The notes under the pieces: generated by a model | The model's input: only the letters and a program-made list of their open reading frames with translations | The model's database searches: none | What the model was told of the DNA's origin: nothing | In this document: positions 60,378 to 64,000 of the stretch, piece after piece | Layout: each line of letters opens with the position of its first letter | Position numbering within the stretch: the first letter of the stretch is position 1 | Program-made: the position numbers and the translations under genes | Assembly: GCA_016187745.1 (NCBI GenBank) | Contig: JACPJC010000006.1 | Coordinates: 90,747 to 154,746 of the forward strand | Direction: 5' to 3' | Source: Candidatus Iainarchaeum sp. | GTDB taxonomy: Archaea > Iainarchaeota > Iainarchaeia > Iainarchaeales > JAXPJC01 | DNA length: 64,000 nt

Positions 60378-61384
60378 TCCTCAAATTTTATTTTCCTTTT
60401 GGTTTTGCCGTTCCAGAGCAGCGCTACCCTGCTCTTTTCATCGGCATCTGCAAATTTATAGCCAAGGTGCTTATTAAGTTTTTCTGAGAACTCCTTCACT
60501 TCGGCGAATGTTGGCATGTTCTCCCGCTGCAGGCGCAGCCTTGAGAAGCCCACATGCATATAGCTCTTCAGCTCAACAAAATCCGGATTCGCTTTTTCAA
60601 TCAGCGCGGCGTATTCCTTTTCCGAATGCATGTTCATCCCCTTAATGAGGGTTATGCGCACTGCCTTGCGGGTTTTCAGCTCCGGGAAAAGCTCAAGGGT
60701 CTCATTGAATCTTTTCCAGGAATCCCTTATTATGGGCTGGTTTATTTTTTTGTGCAGCGCCTCATCCGGGGCGGAAAGCGAAACATACAACTGAGTGGGC
60801 AGCTTCATTTTTTCAAGCACTTGCGGATTTGCGCCGTTTGTAACAAGGAATGTGGAAAGGCCTGATTTTTTGCATTCTGAAACCAGTTCCGAGATTTTTG
60901 GATAGGCTGTTGGCTCTCCTGCAAGGGAAATTGCAACGTGCCTGGGGTTCTGCGCCTCCAATAATTTTTTCTTTCCAATGCTTTCAATCAGGCTGCCGAA
61001 GCCCGAGAGGAGAATGCGCTGCTGCTTTATGGTTTCCTGTACAATTTCCTTCGGGGAATCGAATCCATCCATTGCGCTCCCTGTTGTATTGAGCGGGCGC
61101 CAGCAGTAAAGGCATTTCTGCGTGCAGAAGGCGACCGCAGGGCTGAACTGAATGCAGCGATGGCTTTCAATTCCGTAGAATTTGTTCTTGTAGCAGTACT
61201 GGTTTTTTGTCAGCGCTGCCTTAGTCCAGTGGCAGAGCTTCACAGCGGAGTGCCCGAAGAGCGCATAATGCTGCTTCCGCAGGGTTGAAATCAAATCATC
61301 CGGCATATAATGCGAAGGGGCTTTCATAATGAATTTGGGCAGGGAAACATTAAAACCCTTATGTATAATCGTGAATTTGCGCAT
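60374..61384 (-). CDS. taw1: 4-demethylwyosine synthase Taw1 (TYW1), radical SAM
   Basis: A 336-residue radical-SAM enzyme that builds the imidazopurine ring of wyosine on G37 of tRNA-Phe from pyruvate. The SAM cluster motif is CTQKCLYC (Cys 87, 91, 94). A second set, Cys 51, 64 and 77, has the 13-13 spacing of the second Fe-S cluster in archaeal TYW1. LAGEPTAYPKISELV and FLVTNGANP are further family marks. ATG 61384 is used; a TTG 12 bases upstream is also possible. TATTTATAAAG lies upstream, in a divergent promoter with the PRC-barrel gene. Length is normal. Confidence 0.94.
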   Translation of the reverse strand: MRKFTIIHKGFNVSLPKFIMKAPSHYMPDDLISTLRKQHYALFGHSAVKLCHWTKAALTKNQYCYKNKFYGIESHRCIQFSPAVAFCTQKCLYCWRPLNTTGSAMDGFDSPKEIVQETIKQQRILLSGFGSLIESIGKKKLLEAQNPRHVAISLAGEPTAYPKISELVSECKKSGLSTFLVTNGANPQVLEKMKLPTQLYVSLSAPDEALHKKINQPIIRDSWKRFNETLELFPELKTRKAVRITLIKGMNMHSEKEYAALIEKANPDFVELKSYMHVGFSRLRLQRENMPTFAEVKEFSEKLNKHLGYKFADADEKSRVALLWNGKTKRKIKFEE

Positions 61385-61473
61385 TTTTCGGAGCAATTTC
61401 CTGAAAAGAGAGAAAACTTTATAAATATGTTATTAGATTATAGGTATGAATTATAAATTCGGGGTGAAATTCA

Positions 61474-61737
61474 ATGTACAAATACACAATTGCAAGGCAG
61501 CTTGCAACAAAGCGCGTCATTACCAACAGGGGAGATGAGGTTGGAAAACTGGTGGATCTTCTCGTGAATGAGACAACAGGTGAAATTGAATACCTGCTTG
61601 TTGAGATAGACAGGGAGAGCAAGGTAATAAAGCGCATAGGCGCGCACGAGAGGCAGCTGCAAATCCCATACTCTGCGGTAACAGCAGTAAGCGACGTTTT
61701 CATAGTGGATGAGCGCGAGCTTGCAAAAGCAGAATGA
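61474..61737 (+). CDS. PRC-barrel domain protein
   Basis: An 87-residue stand-alone PRC-barrel, a small beta-barrel that acts as a protein-protein adaptor; archaeal single-domain forms have been linked to cell division with FtsZ/SepF (CdpB-type) and to RNA-related processes. Family pattern: ATKRVITNRGDEVGKLVDLL, TGEIEYLLVEID and IPYSAVTAVSDVFIVDE. GGTGA is 6 bases before ATG 61474. It has its own promoter, shared back-to-back with taw1. SepF is encoded elsewhere in the window. Confidence 0.9.
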   Translation: MYKYTIARQLATKRVITNRGDEVGKLVDLLVNETTGEIEYLLVEIDRESKVIKRIGAHERQLQIPYSAVTAVSDVFIVDERELAKAE

Positions 61738-61824
61738 ACTGGAATGCAAAAAGCGTTATATTTATAAGTCCTACCCTTTATCTACTTACTAATTATTATT
61801 TTGCTTGCGTGCGGAGGAATATCC

Positions 61825-62121
61825 ATGGCGAAGAAAAAGAAGGCCAAACCTGCAAAGCCCAGGAAAACAAAGAAGAAGGGCAAGGTTGCAAGGAAAACCA
61901 GGAAAGCGGTTAAGAAGAGGGCTAAGCCCGGGAAGGCAAAAAATGCCTCTAAGAAGGCCGGGAAGAGGGCAAGGAAGATTGCTGTTGTTGAGGTGCCTGC
62001 CGAAGGAAAGGCCCAGGAAGAGGAGGATTATGCCGGAGCCCCCGAAGAGGAGCTTCCAGGGGGGGCAACAGGGGAAAGCTACGAGCAGCCGGATTATGAG
62101 GAATGGGAAGAAGAGGAATAG
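61825..62121 (+). CDS. Histone-H1-like Lys-rich protein with acidic tail
   Basis: A 98-residue protein. Residues 1-60 are almost wholly Lys, Arg, Ala and Pro (KKKKAKPAKPRKTKKKGK and similar), as in histone H1 tails. Residues ~62-98 are acidic (PEEELPGG, EEWEEEE). Such a charge split suggests DNA or RNA condensation modulated by self-contact. No globular domain is visible. ATG 61825 is chosen with GAGGA 7-11 bases upstream; an in-frame TTG at 61801 would add eight non-basic residues. A T-rich terminator follows. Confidence 0.75.
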   Translation: MAKKKKAKPAKPRKTKKKGKVARKTRKAVKKRAKPGKAKNASKKAGKRARKIAVVEVPAEGKAQEEEDYAGAPEEELPGGATGESYEQPDYEEWEEEE

Positions 62122-62134
62122 GCGCCTTCTGCCC

Positions 62135-62162
62135 TTTTTTGTTTTTCCTGTTTTATTTTTTT
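62135..62162 (+). terminator. Oligo-T terminator
   Basis: CTTTTTTGTTTTTCCTGTTT and following T-runs lie directly after the H1-like gene, the classic archaeal termination signal without a required hairpin. The convergent RqcH-like gene ends at 62170. Confidence 0.7.
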
Positions 62163-62169
62163 AATATTA

Positions 62170-63315
62170 TTATTCCAGTTCCACAACAAGCCTTTTGTCC
62201 TTGAGATTCAGCTTTGGGGAGAGTTTTGCTATCTTAGGATTGGATTTTGCCAGATTATACATAACATCTTCCGGATTCCTTTTTTCAGAAATCGCGCGCT
62301 TAATTTCCTCAGCAATGCTGTTAAGGAGCGCATAATTCCTGTAAATCAGCTCTGCCGCCATCCTGCTGGATTCAATCTCAGCCTCATAAGACTTTTGCGC
62401 AGCCCCCTGCCGCCCTATGCTGAATTCAATCTGGGCAAGCGCCTTTCCTGTTCTCTCATTCTGCTGCCTTTCCGCAGCAGCAACAGGGATTTTGTTGAAG
62501 CGCTCGTCAAAGAACTTATTAAGCGAGGGAACTCCTGCGGAATTGGAAGGGGGAACTGATTTTAGGGGAAAGGGAACTATTAGGGAATGCTCTGCGGTTT
62601 TTATTGCAGCCGGGGCAAGTTTTTTTGCATCTATTGCGTGGAGGGAACGAATCTCCGCATACAGCGCGGTTATTTCTTTAGCGCTTAGCGAGCCTCCCGT
62701 TCTGTCCACTGAAAGCCCCGCCCTGAAGCAGGCTTCTCCGGCGATGATTGGGGAAATGTTCATTTTCGGAACAAGGGTTTTTATAATCCCTGAAGCGCTT
62801 CCCTTAAGCAGCGCGGCAAGCCCGGATTCTGAAATTGCCTCGGCCCCCAACCCCTTTGCCTTGGGAAATTCATAGGGGGCATTCCTTTCAGTTCTCCTGT
62901 CCTTCAGCAATTCCCTCCTGTAGGGCAGGAGGATTTTGTTGCTTTTGTCTGTAAGGATCATATTTCCCTTTGCAAAAAGCTCAAGTATCAGATTGCAGCC
63001 CGCGAATTCCATTATGCATAGCCTGTCCAGATTGTGCTGCCTGAAGGAAATGATGCGCCTGTTCAGCAGATGCTTCTTCAGGAACTGCGCATAGGGGCTT
63101 TCCTTCTGGGGGGCATTGAACTTATAGGAGGTAAGGTAGAAAATTTCCGGCCTTATTATGAGATCGGCGCTGCCCTTTTCCTTAATGTGCAGGCGGAAGC
63201 GGAACACTCCCCTGTCAATCTCCTGGATTTTATTTATGAAGGCGCCGCTTATTGAGGCGCCTATCTCAAGGAGCAAGTATGCGATTGTCAAGTTTGGAAT
63301 CTGGATTTCCGGCAT
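62170..63315 (-). CDS. RqcH/NEMF (NFACT) homologue lacking the NFACT-R domain
   Basis: A 381-residue protein of the Rqc2/NEMF/RqcH family, which binds stalled large ribosomal subunits. The NFACT-N domain spans ~1-180 (RFRLHIKEKGSADLIIRPE; ILELFAKGNMILTDKSNKIL), followed by a helix-hairpin-like region and the coiled coil (~290-360). Archaeal relatives are usually ~600-680 residues, with a C-terminal NFACT-R domain; this one stops right at that boundary (LKDKRLVVELE). No frameshift is visible past the stop, only T-rich DNA. ATG 63315 is 28 bases from AATATATTAA on the minus strand. Confidence 0.85.
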   Translation of the reverse strand: MPEIQIPNLTIAYLLLEIGASISGAFINKIQEIDRGVFRFRLHIKEKGSADLIIRPEIFYLTSYKFNAPQKESPYAQFLKKHLLNRRIISFRQHNLDRLCIMEFAGCNLILELFAKGNMILTDKSNKILLPYRRELLKDRRTERNAPYEFPKAKGLGAEAISESGLAALLKGSASGIIKTLVPKMNISPIIAGEACFRAGLSVDRTGGSLSAKEITALYAEIRSLHAIDAKKLAPAAIKTAEHSLIVPFPLKSVPPSNSAGVPSLNKFFDERFNKIPVAAAERQQNERTGKALAQIEFSIGRQGAAQKSYEAEIESSRMAAELIYRNYALLNSIAEEIKRAISEKRNPEDVMYNLAKSNPKIAKLSPKLNLKDKRLVVELE

Positions 63316-63337
63316 AGAATAAGTATGCACAACGCAG

Positions 63338-64000
63338 TTAATATATTTTGTTTATTTGGTGCAGTACCGCGACTTTAATCAGTTTTGCAAGGGTTTTGTT
63401 TAGTGTTTTAAAATTGGCATTTGTGTTTTTGTTTAATGTGGATAGCGCATTTGATGTTTTTGCCTGCGAGGACTTTGAATTTGTGGTTATGCTTCTGCCT
63501 ATTTGTTTCATTTCTGCAGAGATTTTCCCATAAGTCCTATCCAATCTGTTGAAATTGGTTTTTGTGTCATCTTTGAGCTCTTCAATATTGCGGTCAATCC
63601 GGTCAAGCTTGTCAAGCTTGCTGTTTGTTGAATCTGCCTTGCAAATCAGGCCGTCCAGTTTTGAGTTTGTCATATCTGCTTTTGAAATCAGTCCGCCTAA
63701 CTTGTCCAGTTTTGAGTTTGTTGCATCTGCTTTTGCAGCCAATTCATCAAGCATATTCAGCTTTTCAAGCTTTTGGTTTGTCAGCTCAGTTTTTGCATCA
63801 ACCCCCTTCAGGGTTTTATTCATGCTGTTCAGGATGCGTGATGCAATTTCAGTCCTTTCCAGCATTTCCCCGGAAAAGTTTTTTTCTGCCCCATAATCCA
63901 CTTCAAAAAAATCAGGCCAGAATTCCGGCTCTGAATAGCCTTTCTGGTTTTCAAAAAATACAGCGGTCTTTTCAACATGCAGGCTCAGCGGGTCTTCCCT
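63338..64000 (-). CDS. Coiled-coil repeat protein related to the acylphosphatase fusion, partial (N-terminus off the window)
   Basis: The minus-strand frame is open to the window edge (64000). Residues from the visible start match the part just after acylphosphatase in the 39-kb fusion: LHVEKTAVFF, then FFEVDYGAEKN, then GEMLERTEIASRILNSMNK, aligned with INVEN..., FKRFTINRG and REMAERADEAALYMHKM. Then come repeats with the theme ATNSKLDKL and DSTNSKLDKL, and a Thr/Asn/Lys-rich tail. I infer the missing N-terminus is an acylphosphatase domain. A GTG at 63901 could be read as a start but would cut the conserved part. Confidence 0.75.
   Translation of the reverse strand, partial: REDPLSLHVEKTAVFFENQKGYSEPEFWPDFFEVDYGAEKNFSGEMLERTEIASRILNSMNKTLKGVDAKTELTNQKLEKLNMLDELAAKADATNSKLDKLGGLISKADMTNSKLDGLICKADSTNSKLDKLDRIDRNIEELKDDTKTNFNRLDRTYGKISAEMKQIGRSITTNSKSSQAKTSNALSTLNKNTNANFKTLNKTLAKLIKVAVLHQINKIY

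Noticed and set aside
1..64000. CRISPR arrays, transposons, prophage, rRNA and tRNA genes
   Set aside because: No spaced direct repeats, transposase or phage motifs, and no rRNA or tRNA consensus were seen; a covariance-model search is still needed to exclude short or unusual RNAs.

Overview
The window is archaeal chromosome. Diagnostic genes are both subunits of DNA polymerase D, Orc1/Cdc6, a Hel308-type helicase, ribosomal proteins uS15 and eS1, the aCPSF1 ribonuclease, a proteasome beta subunit, archaeal NAC, archaeal SepF, CarS (archaeal lipid synthesis), Taw1 (wyosine tRNA modification), Bud32 and SecD/SecF. Most genes have a TATA-like box 25-35 bases before the start codon and little or no 5' leader; a minority have a GGTGA Shine-Dalgarno motif 5-7 bases before ATG, GTG or TTG. 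Short intergenic gaps, many small genes and many pilin-signal, LamG and Cys-rich surface proteins suggest a DPANN-type lineage, perhaps Diapherotrites/Iainarchaeota. That placement is inference; the window has no rRNA to test it.

Layout. 1-5 kb: a truncated secreted CARDB protein, small membrane proteins, Bud32 and a glycoside-hydrolase-like lipoprotein. 5-8 kb: uS15, eS1, a DUF92 membrane protein, a 41-codon basic gene and CarS, convergent with secF-secD (7.9-10.6 kb). 10.7-17.4 kb: a branched-chain amino-acid type ABC importer locus with two substrate-binding proteins, two permeases, one ATPase and two transcription regulators, with palindromic or inverted-repeat DNA in the divergent promoters. 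17.5-32 kb: information processing and cell division (NOG1-family GTPase, UPF0147, PolD small and large subunits, SepF, Orc1/Cdc6, Hel308-like helicase), a HAD-fold protein, a SLOG-like protein and NAC. 32-39.8 kb: surface proteins, led by an 1815-residue pilin-signal protein with five LamG domains, and an acylphosphatase fused to coiled-coil repeats. 40-44 kb: FKBP, proteasome beta and aCPSF1. 44-58 kb: envelope proteins (beta-propeller protein, CARDB-like protein, a 1414-residue lipoprotein-like protein, a propeller/DUF5667 protein), an AK6-like kinase and a small toxin-antitoxin-like pair. 58-64 kb: AMMECR1, a second LamG pilin-like protein, Taw1, a PRC-barrel protein, a histone-H1-like protein, a short RqcH homologue and a second repeat protein cut by the window edge.

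No CRISPR array, rRNA, tRNA, transposase or phage gene was recognised. The least explained items are a 124-base intergenic block with two co-varying hairpins between identical promoter-like repeats (29.9 kb), a LamG domain nested inside a PKD domain (34.2-35.1 kb), a pair of acylphosphatase/coiled-coil repeat proteins, short ORFs overlapping the starts of uS15 and aCPSF1, a one-ATPase LIV locus with its own regulators, and an RqcH homologue lacking its RNA-binding domain.
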